Source: Rotaria socialis (Eukaryota; Rotifera; Eurotatoria; Philodinida; Philodinidae). From it: a stretch of DNA of 64,000 nt. The notes beneath the pieces were generated by a model. The model ran no database searches and was not told the origin of the DNA. It saw only the letters and a list, made by a program, of their open reading frames with translations. Below, in pieces: positions 13,190 to 26,454 of the stretch. Location of the stretch: NCBI GenBank assembly GCA_905331475.1, contig CAJNYU010001128.1, positions 1 to 64,000 of the forward strand, written 5' to 3'. Every line of letters begins with the position of its first letter. Position 1 is the first letter of the stretch. The translations under genes and the position numbers were made by a program.

Positions 13190-16100
13190 CTATAATGGCA
13201 TTCCAGTAGCAAGTACATCGACAAGAATACCTCGATCAAAATCGGGTACAATCAGTAGTGCATCAATTAGTTTTATCCAAACAAATGGAAATGTATTGTT
13301 ATTAGAATTTTTCAAATCATCTATACATAGAAGAAAAACTATGTCTATCAACAAATAAAAAATAAAAATCAATAATTTTACCTGCAATAGCATATTTAGC
13401 TGATTTCATTTCAGGTATACGCCAATCTTTAAATTGTATTTTCCATACACTTGATTCGACCCATGCATGATCTGTATTCAGTGGGTGATCAACATAGCCA
13501 TTATCGAACTACTTTAATCAATTAATAGAAATTTTAAAAAAAAAGCTTAAATATACGTACAACACTTTTATTACATCCTTTTTGTGAAAATACTTCAGCA
13601 AATTCTTCTTTTAATTCTTTATCATTTAAAATACGTTTAAGATGTTTTATTGAATGATTCATTTCATTTAATTTAACTGTTTGCAACCACCAATATTCAA
13701 ATAGATTTGGTGGAAGAATTTGTCCCGAAACAGGATCTTGAATTATTTTTATTTGATTATCATAACGAGCTTCGTGACCATAGAAACCCTTTCAAATAAA
13801 TATTCGATAGGAAATATGTATAAAAGTAAAGAGGAAATAATAAAAATTCACTTTTGGTAAAACATGAGCGTCACCATGATGTTTCATTAAAACAACTTCT
13901 GGATCGTTAATATTTCTTAATAAAATAACAACAACACAATGATTGGGTCCCCAAAAAGGTAGATCTCCTCGACCAGCAATTCCTGTTCGACAAACAGGAT
14001 TAATTGGAACATCATCATGAACTTGATATTTTCTTTTTGTATCATAATCCATAAAATATGATCGAAGATCATTAACAAATAAAATTCTTCGATTATCTTT
14101 TGTAAATGCATATCGTTCATTCCAACGTGTTTCATCTTCGCGTCTTTTTTGTCGGATTTCATTAAATTGTGGCTGCTGAATTTTATCGTATTTATCATTT
14201 AAACGGGCAATATTGGGCATGAACTCTGTTGGATTATATGGTTTTTTATCGTCTGTTTCAACCATCCATAATGATATATCTTTGTTTACATGAAATCTTT
14301 GTACTTGCGAATTATTACCCTATTCAACAGTAAGAACAGTGTGTATAAAAATTCATTGATAATGTTTTTTCTTCCAACAGAATCTTTATTACCGAAGGAT
14401 ACGGATACAATCCTATTGATGATGCCTGGTTCAGCAATGATGGATTCCAAGGACGTATTAAAGCTTCTCGGCAACCAATCATAGACATTTTATCAAAAAC
14501 AATTGAATCCATCATATAACAAAGTTTATCATAATCTTTATCAGATTTTTTAATAGCATTTCGTGCTAACGATGCATATTGCTCAAGATTATTTTGTTGA
14601 ATGAGATGATCAATATCTTTAACATGAATGAAAAAATAAATAAAATAAAAGGATTAATTCGGATCTCCAAGAAGTTTCTTTGTCTGTTTTACTTGTTCCA
14701 TGATCAAATTCAAATGGTTGATTTATAATTGTTTCAATAATAGATGTAGCTTGTGGAGATAAGTTCGGCCAATTACCACGTATGGATTGCTCGGAAATAA
14801 ATAAAATATAACGTGATTTTGTTAAATATTCTAGTTGTACGGGCATTCTATTTTCATTTGTTCGATTAATATTATTATCGGAAGTCTTCTGATGTGAATA
14901 TTGTTCGACTAGATTGTTATTAATGTCAATATTTAACGGGCTCGTATGATTAGTAAAAGTTTTATTTGAATCATTAATTTGTACATTAGAGTTCATCGTA
15001 TCAATGTCATTATTTAAACATCGATCTTTAACACATTTTACTAACTAAAAATAAATACATATATATATATACGAGAAAACTTTTATAGTGAAAAAGATTC
15101 CAACAACAATATCCTAGTATAAAAACACCATTTTTTAGAAGAGCAGAATAATAATCTATAGTTTTATTTAATTCTGATCATCAAACTAAACTCCATCCAA
15201 TGTACATTGATATATATTCGTTACAAGAAAGGAAATTTTTGTTAGAAATTTCATTTCAATGTCGCAGTAAATACTGATACTAGTGTAATCAATATTCCAG
15301 TGTCAATGAGTCAATTTCAGCATTTCAATATTTATAGAGACACTGTCGATTCTTATAGAAGAATAATTGCTGATAGAATAAAAACTACGAAACAGAAACT
15401 GCGAATAATTCTCTTAATTGATTTATTAGAAATATAACTGCATAGTAATTTAATTTAAGAATTATATTGAAATCATGTGAATAGCATACTTCTTGTAAAT
15501 CTCGATCACTTTGAACCAGTGAAGATTGTTCAATTCGTTTAAAATATTGTGGGACATGTTGACATAAAAATTTATCTGAACATTGAATAGTTGTTTGAAG
15601 TGTTAATAAACTAGTAAATAGATTTGCTGCTTGAACATCTAATGAAGTAATTGAATTGTTCGGATTTGCTGCTATCGGCTGACTTAAAGGAACTCGTCGA
15701 AGATTATCAGCATTAGTTCTTTCATCGTCAGAACTGGAACGTTTCGATGCTGATAATATTTGATAAGGTAATCCTTTTATTGTTTGATCAAGAGTTTTTA
15801 ATTGATCATGTATATTTTTTATTGCATTAGAAGAATCATTATTATTATTTTCATCATGTTCCTTAAATTTATCAAGTACAACTTTGAGTGAACCTAAAAT
15901 GAATGTTTTTATCGATGCTTTAATTTCTCATTACGCCATTTAATAAATTGTTGGTAGATCTTACCCAAAATAGGCAAATTATTATTTATATGAGTTAATT
16001 GATTGTGCATATCATTTAATAATTTGTTTGCTTGTTGTTGTTGAATAATTTGATCATCTAATTTTCTCAATGTATTTATTAAATCCGATGATGTTTTCTT

Positions 16101-19100
16101 TGATAGATCATTATTTTGCTTTGGTTGAATTTGTTCAATTTTTTCAGTAATATTTTGAACTTGACTATTTACATTGGATAAAGGAACAATAAATTTATCA
16201 ATTTTCTGCATGATATCATCATTCTTTGTTTTTATATCAGTCAACTGGAATTTAGACGAAAGAAATTGTTCAATAAAAGAAATTTTGATAAACAACAAAA
16301 AAACAATACATCTTTCGATATTTGTTGAGTTGATTCAGTTTTTGAATAAATATCTTTTAATGCTATTTCTAAAGGAGTTTTAATGTTTTGTACAATTTCA
16401 GTTATTTTTGATGAAATATTATCAGATATTGTTTGTTTTTCTAAAAATGTTTTTATGAATTGTATATCATCCGACAAATTTTTTATCATTGGATCAGTCT
16501 GTTGTTTTTGTTTTAAATTTTTTATTATTTCATTTAATTGATCCATCATAGGATTAATTATATCGGATGTTTGCGGTCTGCTATCGAGAGATTTTGATAG
16601 ACTTTGTTCAAGACGATCGAGTTTTTTCTTTTCTGTTTGCTGTTGAGCTTGAGATAGTTCAATGTCTAAAACGATTTTAATCAATATAAAATATTCTTAA
16701 AATCAAAACATACTATCTTTTAATGTTTTGATTATTTGTGAAAAAGGATGAAGTGCTTTTTCAATATCTTGACTAACATCAGATCGTTTTGGTGAATCGT
16801 TTAAAGTTTGGTTTAATTTTTTTTCAATATTCATTAACGTTTGATTATCTCGATCTTTATTTTGTGTTTGTTGATCAAGGCCTAAGTAAGAATAAGTAAT
16901 AGTGAAAAATGAAAAAACTTCGAATCAATATGAATTTGGAAAAACCATCTTTAATTGCTTTAATTGATTGTGTTAAAGGATCAAGCTTAGCGTAAACATC
17001 TTTGATTGTATTCGAGTGTATTTGAGATTGATGAATATCATTAAGTTTTTTAGGTAGTTCATAAATAGTTTCCAGTAATGGCTGTTGCTGTTTAGACAAA
17101 TTATCAAGAGCTTGTTGAAGAGGTTGAGTACGAAGGGATATTTCTTTAGTGATGTCTGCTGAAAATTAAATTTTCAATTTTGTTTTCAAAGTATAACTAG
17201 TTTTTAGCTCCTTGGACATTTTTTTATGAAACTGCAATATATTTTAGAGACTATAAGATGTTATCGATCTCTTGGAAATTAGCAGATTTCATTTCTTAAT
17301 TTTTATAACCAATGGTAGCAAAACTTTATAGTTAGTCAACAGGGATTCATTTTGAAATTCATTTTTTCATGCAGTTCATTCATAATTCGAAAATATTTTA
17401 ATGTTTTATAATTAGAAATTATTTGAACTGATGTTATATGACTTTTATATCATCACAGAGAAATCAACGAAGATTGATGTAGCCTGATCATTGTTACTGA
17501 ACGAGTCGCCAGAGCTGTGGCTTCGTTTTAATACTATTGACATATGTTATATTTTATTGGAATATAAATACAGATTAATTCAACAAAGTATTAAAAAAAA
17601 GTAATTAATGATACTATTCCTCTTAAGAATAACTTACTTTGTGTATCTGTTCGTTTTTTTAAATCATTTTCTTTTTCGATATTTTTTGATAAATGACTTA
17701 ATTTTGAATCAAGATTTTGAAGTAAATCTTGCTGTTTGAATAAATCATTTAATTTTTGTGTTATCGGTTGAAATGATTTATCAAGTTCTCGATTCAAATT
17801 TTCCGAATCTTTTTCATGCTGTTGTTTTAATTTATCTAATATTGGTACTAAGCTTTTCATTTGATCCATCAATGGCATATGCTGTTTAGAAATATTTCCA
17901 ATGAAATCATTTTGTTTTCGTTGTAATTCATCTGACGATGAAAGTTTTGTTTGAATATCAGATAATTTTTTTTCAATATCGCCTAATATTAATGAAAGTC
18001 ATAAAGAAAAAATACAAATCACTACTTATTGTTTTGTTGAAAGCAAAACAGACTTGCGAGTGCTTGAAGCACATTCACATCAGATAATTTATTTAAAACA
18101 GGTATCATTCCATTTATACATAAAGGAACACGATTTGGACTATGACTATCATTATCTCTTTCACTAATATTTGGAGAGCCTGACAAAACAAAAATAATTT
18201 CACTTTCTTTTTCTTTCAAGTATCCTTTGTCAATCGAGTAAAAAATATATATCTCATTTTATGAGTCTTACCTAATTTTTGTTCTCCATCATTTTTTGTT
18301 TGTTGTTCAATAAATGGATTTAATTTTTCATTTAAAAATTGTTTCATCGGTTCAATGATAGAATAATGTTGCTCTGTTACATGATGATCAATATCATTCA
18401 ATTTCTTAATAATATCAGGATGAAGTTTCATTGCATCAACATGTATAGCTTTAACACGATCATTAATTTTCGATAATGTGTCATTTGTTTGTGGTATTGT
18501 TTTATGTATTGGATCAATTTTCGATTGAATATCTTTCATAAGAGTCATATGTTCAGGATGGGTTTCTTTTAGTTTTTGATCAATGACATCCAATTTTCTA
18601 GCAAGAATATCTGGTTTTGTTTTTTCCTTGTCAAAACATATTTGAAGAGCTTGAACAGCATCGCTCGTAGATTTTAAATCAGTTTTAGTTGGAATTTGTT
18701 GTTTTAAATATTCTAATTCAGATAAAATATTTTTCTGTTCATCATTGTGAGAAATTTTCAAGATTTTATCTAAAAAGATATTTTTCTTTGAATTTCTTGT
18801 TTTACTAGTTTTGTTTTTCTTGTTTTAACCTACCAATGTTATCTATCTTTTGTAAAATTTTATCAATAATATCTTTTGTTGGCACAATGTTTTTTTGTTG
18901 TTCTTTAAAAATGTTTACATCTTGTTTGATTTCATCAAACTTTTTATTTAAATCATTATGTAATTTGTTTAATCGTAAATGATCATCTCCAACATATTTA
19001 TTGACTTTCTGTAGTTGATCTTCTAATGGTTTCAATTTTACTGCTATGTCTTGTAGAGCATTAATCATTTCTTTTGGTTGTTGTTGTTTTTCTTGTCCGA

Positions 19101-19275
19101 CTAAGAATTGATCAACTTCACTTTTTAAACTATTGAAACGATTTAATAATTCTTTCAATATTTTCTCTTGTCCAACACTTTCAATTTTAATAACACATGA
19201 TTCCCCTTCTTTGTCAACATGAATTTGGCAATCATCTCTATTAGTATTTCCGTAATCTTTCGATGACGAAGTCAT
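13190..19275 (-). CDS. Long coiled-coil protein with C-terminal NUDT9-homology domain
   Basis: Fifteen exons on the minus strand give an unbroken frame of 1453 residues: 19275-18834, 18769-18272, 18179-18054, 17982-17638, 17158-16946, 16881-16714, 16665-16310, 16244-15965, 15893-15490, 15044-14693, 14616-14393, 14319-13852, 13788-13561, 13508-13382 and 13320-13190. All introns are GT/AG, mostly 48-92 bp. Residues about 40-950 are Gln/Lys/Asp/Ile-rich with heptad character, predicted coiled coil. Residues about 1115-1453 match NUDT9 and the TRPM2 NUDT9-H domain: YPSGNNSQVQRF, PVCRTGIAGRGDLPFWGPNH, NGYVDHPLNTDHAWVES and a closing ADDL...FVWIKL. NUDT9 cleaves ADP-ribose, but the Nudix box GX5EX7REUXEEXGU is absent; VLPKGFYGHEARYD stands in its place. 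I infer a non-catalytic ADP-ribose-binding or structural domain on a rod. No signal peptide or membrane segment is seen. Confidence 0.8.
15045..15489 (-). other. 445-bp intron 9 of the coiled-coil/NUDT9-like gene
   Basis: Lies between exons ending CAAGAA|GTATGC and beginning TTTTAG|TTAGTA. It contains a short (AT)n tract near 15058-15070. No coding potential is seen. Confidence 0.7.
17159..17637 (-). other. 479-bp intron 5 of the coiled-coil/NUDT9-like gene
   Basis: GT/AG intron joining ACACAAA|GTAAGT to TTTCAG|CAGACATC, giving DTQ-TDI across the junction. The interior is AT-rich non-coding sequence. Confidence 0.7.
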
Positions 19276-21982
19276 TTTTATTTTATTGAAATTAACAGAG
19301 AGTAGGTTGAAAATGTAACAGAGAAATGAAAAAAAGATTAAATATACTAATTTCTTTAGAACAATAAAACAGAGCGCCTTTCATTTTTATAATAAATATG
19401 AATATGTGTTGATATTTTCAACACAATAAAATCGAATATTTTGCATAGTCAATTACTGTGCAACATTCAACAAGCATATCGCTTTTGTATATGCTCATTT
19501 TCCTTGTCCTTGCGTTCTATTTTATTAATATGATTGATTTTGAATTTTATTTTCATCATTTGGATGAGAATCGAAAGATACCAAAATACAGTTTTTCTTC
19601 TTCGTTGTCTTCTTCTATACTGAATGCCTTTTTATTTGACAGTTAAAGCATGAAAATTTATATGTTTACAAGATTATTAGTTCGAGAAATTATGATACCA
19701 CCTATCTTTCTATTTATTTCTATTATTAGATTACGAAGAGTTTAAAATTTTCATTTAACAAACGAGTACACTCACAACAGTGCTATAACCACCATTAATT
19801 CCCTTCTGTGATATATCGAATTGCATTTCTAGAAGCGTATTCATCGTTTACCCTTAGCCACGAATATTCTCCTAGTAAAATATATTGTGCTTGATTCGTC
19901 GTTCTATAATTGCTGAAAGTTTTAGCTTAAATATTCCAGAATTTGTTTCTTAATATATCAATCTTGATATGATATTTATGGTAAAAATGCTTACTCAAGT
20001 TAAAAAGATGAGCTACATTTGAAAAATTGATGTAACTTCCGAGCCTAAATGCTGTTTATCACTGGAAAAGTGATTATTATTAGACAAAAGTAATTTTTCT
20101 AAACATAATCCTATTCCTATATACTTTTATAGATGCTAAAGAAAAAGATGAATACGTTTTGGTACTCTCTGATAAATTTCTCAGCGAGCCCTGCGAAGTT
20201 TCTTTTATTTTTCCCACGCTGTACAATTCGAAGACTTTTCAGGAATTTCTCAAGAGATAGTTCACTAGGGATAAGATCTGAAATATTTTTTGTCTGAAAC
20301 AAATAAATCTATTGTAGACGAGTCCTAGTGGAATGATCATAGTTTATTTTTATAATAGATTTTCATTTTAGCTTTTACACTAAGAATAGTAAGTATATCA
20401 AATGTTTGATTAAGATTCTTATAAATTTAATTGTTCATTTTCTTATTTGGTTGAAGATTATTCCTGTAATATATTTCAAGAATTTGATCGATATATATAT
20501 ATATAAAGTTTAATTGAACTCCTAGACATTTAGGATAGAATACGAAACAAAAATGACACGGCCAAGACAATTTGAAGGATAAGGTAAAAGTGAAATACAA
20601 ACAACAACAAAGATTATGAATGAAACATATATCAGTTTTAATTCAAGAGAAAACTATCGTTTACTAAATTTTTTACTGTTAGATTTTGAGAAAATTGAAT
20701 CCAATCTTAAAAAAGCGTAAATAGTACATTACTTGAAAGTAAATAATCGAAAAAAAAACATCCTATTACATTAAATGAAGAATAAATGACCATTAAAAAA
20801 CAGAGCCACGCTTAATTGCATCAATAGAATAGGGAACGAATTAATGGAGAAGTAAAGTACGATGGATTGCACGAAAACATTATTGTACAGTATACAAATG
20901 CAGTTATGATTCGTTCGCCATTCTTCTAAAATAAGTTCGTCTATAATGAATAAATATTGCAAAAATGTTGCTTCAAGAGGTAGTATTGTTATTCACAGTA
21001 TGCGAGAATCCAATATCGTCAACCAATCGGTCGCCTCTAGTAACAAATAGACTTGATTATTTTACATTGGTGAAATGAAACAAAACTTCTGACAAGATAT
21101 GATAGCACAGTAAAAATTGATGTAGGTTATATTGGATAAAGAACGTCAATTATTTCATCAGCAATATCATAAATAACGATGAAATTATTTCCAATCAGGA
21201 TTTACTATATAAAATCCCTGAAAATGTTCCCAATAGTACCAATCGACGAGATGATCCTAGGACATGATCACATAGATGATAAAAGATTCTTTTAACTTTA
21301 AGAAATACGTCGATTTTGTCTGTCTTTATTAGACCCATTATTCAGTACACACGGTACTACGAGTGGAAAGGGTATCGATCAATTCGATTTTATGTAGCAC
21401 TTTAGACTAAATTGAAATGTGTGAGGCCTTTGTTCATATATGAAATGATCAGCAATTGCTAGTTTTCTTCGGTGAATCTGGTATATTTCACGATTGGCGT
21501 CAAAATTCAATATGAAAAACAAGAAATGTTTGAAATAATTTCCAATATATTATATATATATATCCATGCTTCTTTTACCAGAAGATACAGGGCACTTTGA
21601 ACTTGTAATGATACAACAATTATCTTTCTATAGTGTATAACACGACGGAGAACGAACAAAAACAAAATAGAATTTTCAAAATTTGGATTCGATTTATCTA
21701 AATAAAGTCGAATTCTGTGATGAATTTCTTTCTGAATAAATGAAATTAGAATGATAAATTTATATTGATTTCATCGGTTGATATTCAGAACATAAAATTC
21801 CTGTCTAAATACCAATGTTTATTTTTCGAAAGAGACTAGTACATAGATGAGCATTATGAAAAGAAATAGATGATAATATAACGTTGCACACTAATACAAC
21901 AGATAAAAATATTGATTATATACTAAAAGACTAAATATATAGATTTTGAGGCATCCTCGAGTATATCTTATTATGTAACTGT
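19276..21982. other. Intergenic, no gene seen
   Basis: Upstream of the coiled-coil gene and downstream of the EF-hand gene. Open frames are short and biased by base composition. (AT)n tracts occur near 20490-20505 and 21548-21563. A 61-codon minus frame at 20117-20302 is amphipathic but unsupported by splice sites or family similarity. Confidence 0.55.
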
Positions 21983-22910
21983 TCACGCCTGTTTCTGTGC
22001 ACCTGAACCAAATCGACTATTCAGTTTATTAATTATGGCTGCCAAAGCCATAACATCAGTTAAGTCAAGCTCACCATTTCCATTTTGATCAACAGCTTTG
22101 AATAAAGCTTTAGAAATATCTAAACATATCAGTACATTAGAAATAAATGAACGAATGATTGAATGGCACTGAAAAACAATACATACGTGGTGAAACAGAA
22201 CCAAGTCCTAATCCTTGAAGAAGAAGTTGAATGTCTTCAATAGTAATTTTACCGTCACCATTTTTATCTAATTGTTTAAGAAAACCTTGTAGATTTTGAG
22301 CATTTTCATAAGTTGTACCTTATTTAAAATATCATTATCATACAAAAAGAAGATAATTGGATAACATACCAATCGTATCGAAGATATTACCTCCACCACT
22401 AGTGCCACTTTCTTTGCCACCAGAGAATGCTTTATAAGCTTTCATGGCACTATTCATTATATCACCCGGATTACCACCGCCGCTAGCACTTTGTGCACCT
22501 TTTTCACTGCTAGCTTTGTTTCCCGAAAACATTTTGTAAGCACTCATTGCTCCACTCATTAAGTCTCCAGAGCCTTTGCTTTGCCCTTTATTATTTCCAC
22601 CACTGAGCTAAACAGAAACCATCGAAATATTTCATAGACTTTTATGTTTTAAGAAAAGAATTGTTTTTTTCTTCTGAAACTGTACCTGATTAAGAAATGA
22701 TGATCCCATAGACATAAAATCAGGCTGTGAACTACCGGTTGCTTGTTGGCCACTTGCATGATTTATATTTCCTGTTGTAGCAGCTTCTTGATTGACCTTA
22801 TTTCGAAATTGACTCACAAACTTATTTACATCATTGATACCAACTTGTTGAAGCATATTGTTCAGTGTACCATTTTCTATTTGCTCACGCCCAAAGTTCA
22901 TAAGATTCAT
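21983..22910 (-). CDS. EF-hand protein with Gly/Ser-rich duplicated segment
   Basis: Four exons give 243 residues: 22910-22686, 22607-22370, 22318-22187 and 22119-21983, with GT/AG introns of 67, 51 and 78 bp (3' to 5' on the plus strand). Two calcium-binding loops near the C-terminus are complete in sequence: DKNGDGKITIED and DQNGNGELDLTD, about 40 residues apart. The middle carries a tandem duplication, DLMSGAMSAYKMFSG and DIMNSAMKAYKAFSG, separated by Gly/Ser-rich linkers. There is no signal peptide. The role is probably cytosolic calcium binding; no precise family is recognised. The start ATG is preceded 14 bp upstream by TCTGTTACAG, which could be a cis- or trans-splice acceptor. Confidence 0.82.
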
Positions 22911-25073
22911 TGTGTTGTTTTACCTCTGTAACAGAATATTGAAAAACAAAATCACAATTTTGTTATTATTTAAGTTTGATTCATTCATATTATCAAATGA
23001 ATCAACCTTTTCATGAGTTTAGATGGCAAAACAAACAGTCAAAAGAAGATTAATTTCATATGCATTGGGCAAATAAGTTAATTTTTTATATTTAATTAAT
23101 GTATTTTATTATAAAAATGAATAGGAAATGTATCAATTTATCGTTTAATTCAAAAAAATGGAATTCTCTATAACAGATAATGAATGATCTATCAACATAT
23201 CGAATCTCTTCGCAAAACGAGCATATCACGTTTTAGTCTCAAAATTTTTGTCTTATCAACTAACACTGAAGTTAATTGCTAAACCGATCATTTACCCATG
23301 AATGTTTTCATTGAAAATATTAAACGTTTACTAACAATTTTAAGCATCAATACCATTTATGAATTTCTTCATTTTTTCAAAATTTTGCAATGTCAAAAAG
23401 CTAAAAAAAACACAAGATTACCCATAGAAACTGAAGTAAATGAAAACAATTTTGAAAATGACGGAATCTATATCTACTGCAACGCGTGAAAAAATAATAA
23501 AAAGTTAGATCTCTTAACAATAAGATCATCTAGAGTAAATCGTATATAAAAAAAATTGATTCTATTTATTTAACAATGAAAGAAAATCAGCAATAAATTA
23601 TTTTATAGAATCTAATGAATTTTTGACGTTTAGTCAGGAATCTTCACAGTGACAAAGATATCTCGAATAGCCTAACTTGTCTCTAGTAACTTCTTTACAT
23701 ATTTGCAATTGAGATTTCATCGAATTTGATTAAAATAATTTTCGATCTATTTATTGATCCTATAAAGTTATTTCATATCAACACTTTTTGATACGCTGGA
23801 ACGATAATAATAAGAAAACAAATCCTTTATCACAGATACTAATCAATAAAATTGATTAAATCGATGCATTAATTAAACCCAGATAAACGTCGTAATAAGA
23901 TAGATCTTATGAATTATAGAAACAAAATGGGACTAAGCCGAGAATTATATTCAGTTTGGATCGGATCCGAAATCTCTTTTTTCTTTTAGGACCCAAACAC
24001 ACCGAGAAAATATGGACTCACTTAAACCGAATGAAGCAATGATTAATTCAGGTTAAGTGAGTCCATATTTTCTCGATGTGTTTGGGCCCTTAAACCGATC
24101 GATCATCGATCATAAAAAATGTAAGCCAAATTGATTCGTTGTTTGCAAAGTACCATAAATTATCGCTATCAAAAGATGTCGTTAAAATATATCTGCAAAT
24201 CACCTGCATAATATCTATTAAACATATGATAGTGAACATAGTATAGCGAAATGATTTTTTTCGTACTGTTTTTTGCATCATTGAAGTTGCAATCAAAAAT
24301 GTTTCAAAGAGATAAGTTGTCTCCATTTTAAACGATTCTAATTTATCCTCAACATAATGACACTATTCGGTTGACAAAAACAAATTATTCGATTATCTCG
24401 CCACAACAAAGAAGTTAAAGAGTCCGGAGTAATACTTACTTGTATATGCACCTAAATATTCTTGATAATATCTTACAGATTCAGTCGAGTGCAAGACTTC
24501 GTTTCCTATACAGTTTGGCATTGCCAACGGGCAAAAAGAATTTTGCAATGTTTCATGCAAAACCTGTTCTAATCAAAAATATATTAAGTCTGTTCAGTAA
24601 ATATAAAAATTTAATGGTATGATCCAACAGCAATATATTTTGTTGATAATATTGATCAGCACTCATATTGTTGAGACATTGTCATACATGATTTCACTTG
24701 TTTGTCGATAAACAATGCAATAACAAATCATTTTCATACGTTATATCAACAATCAAGTCACTAGCTACCTATGCTTGATTTTACATTTATTTTGTTTACG
24801 TTAATAATATTTCTATGAAATGCGACGAAGTGAATCTATGTTTAGTTTATTGTAGCACATCAATAGACATGGGTTGACGTCAGAGAACGTGGTCCACACT
24901 TTGTACTTCTCAAGTACAGAAGTTTGCTTTTCCCCTCCTTATTAAAATGTCTATTGTGTGATAGATAATTATTACACTATTTTATGAATAAAAAAGTCAT
25001 TTAAAGTTTCAGATTAATCTGTAATGAATCCTTATATACAAAGTGTGATATTTTTCAGCTAAGTTTCGTTTTC
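22911..25073. other. Intergenic region containing a strong hairpin
   Basis: Apart from the inverted repeat at 23989-24089 I see no supported gene. A minus frame at 24090-24326 directly beside the hairpin has a hydrophobic stretch but no recognised motif. A TGACGTCA palindrome is at 24875-24882. Confidence 0.55.
23989..24089. repeat. Near-perfect inverted repeat (39-40-bp arms, 22-bp loop)
   Basis: The arm at 23989-24028 pairs with 24051-24089 with about three differences; the shared core is GAGAAAATATGGACTCACTT. The loop is 24029-24050. Such a stem could be a small foldback element, an RNA hairpin (including a microRNA-precursor-like transcript) or a cruciform site; the sequence alone does not decide. 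Confidence 0.85.
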
Positions 25074-25751
25074 ATGTGTGCTAGTTCAACTATTATTCGA
25101 TCACTTTTTAAATATCCAGAATATTTTCCCTCCGATTTCATATCCATTCTTACATTGGTTATCAAACTTTATATTTTTTTATTCATTTGATTATGTATCA
25201 GTTAAAATGAAAAACTTCTCCTACTTTAAATCATACCGTATGAAACAAAATACAAATATACAAAAACAAAACATGAACATGACTTTTACTGATATCATTC
25301 AAGGTAAAATCATATTTTTAATTATTTGTTACTTATACTATTTTTTCAATTTAATTAATTTTATCGTTTTGAATTTGTATTACATCGGCTGATATTTGGT
25401 TTTAGTTATATAATTCATTTTATATTACATATAAAGAGATTTTATTGGATTCATAAAAAACATCATGAATTTATTGATGTTGATGGTTTTGTTGCTGAAT
25501 ATAAATCATTAATTTAATCAACTATAATAACAACAAGTGGTATATTGCCATTCATTGTATTTGGTTGTGACATACATCAATTTCTTGCTTGGATTATCAT
25601 CAGTGTTTTGTACAATGTGGAAGGGCATAGTTCAATGGATTCATTTTTTATTAACAATGATTTTCATTACAAACATCATACACATTTCACTGTTAACTAT
25701 GCTATTGGACAATATTTCGATCGAATCTTTTACACTGATGGGATCAATTGA
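25074..25751 (+). pseudogene. Fatty acid hydroxylase/sterol desaturase family, disrupted
   Basis: Translated pieces carry the histidine clusters of the di-iron membrane hydroxylase family: WIHKKHHE near 25445-25470, and GHSSMD with HYKHHTHF near 25622-25690, followed by GQYFDRIF typical of the family's end. The upstream piece (about 25078-25300) ends in TFTDIIQ at a plausible GTAAAA donor, but joining it to the TTTTAG acceptor near 25405 does not keep frame. An in-frame TAA interrupts the second part near 25514 (KSLI*ST). Length is also short for the family. Intact members are ER-membrane enzymes that hydroxylate or desaturate sterols or fatty acyl chains; this copy is probably dead. The 5' boundary is uncertain. 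Confidence 0.65.
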
Positions 25752-26454
25752 ATACTTTTTATTTAAACAACATCAAACTCATTTTATTTGAATCAATAAA
25801 TATAATTACTTTTCATTATCACAATACATACCTTTTCATGGGATGTTCACTTGACTAAATAAGAAAAGCGTACGAAAACCGAATTATCGGGTGTCCCAGA
25901 ATAAATTAGACTATTTGTAGCTTTCATATTTCTTCACTTCATGCAGATCAATATTATCAATTATTTTATTTTATTTCTGTCAAACTTATAAACGAAATTT
26001 ATTTGAACATTCATTATTTTCCCATATATATAAAACTTGAAACTTGAATTCCAGTTTCACGTTTGACACTACTGAAAAGTCAAGTTCCATGTGAGGATTT
26101 CTTTTTAAAAATGTAGAATTCGTTTCAAACTTCCTGTTTCTTTATTATTAGAGGAATCATATTTGATTTAATGATTTACAATATGATGATATCAACTAGT
26201 TCTATATAAAAGCATCTGTTCTTCAGGCATATCGTTTTTTCTTTATAGAAATCTGTTTCTTCAGAATATTGACTATTCTGTATATAGAATACCTTTTTTT
26301 TTGTTATATCGTTTCATTTTTCTATCTATACATTCGATCATGATAAATGGAAGCCATAAGTAAATATTATTAATTATCAGCATAAGAAAAGTCTGCTTCC
26401 ATCGCGATTTTTATTCTATTAAAATATTTTATTTCATTCTTAAAAGACAATAAC
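25752..26454. other. Intergenic, no gene seen
   Basis: AT-rich spacer between the hydroxylase pseudogene and the PAN-like gene. It presumably includes the promoter of the latter. No open frame or repeat stands out. Confidence 0.6.

Noticed and set aside
20117-20302. 61-codon minus frame
   Set aside because: No recognisable family, no start or splice support, and isolated in non-coding DNA.
24090-24326. Hydrophobic 78-codon minus frame beside the hairpin, possibly a GPCR piece
   Set aside because: No conserved receptor motif could be placed, and hydrophobic codons are expected in AT-rich DNA.
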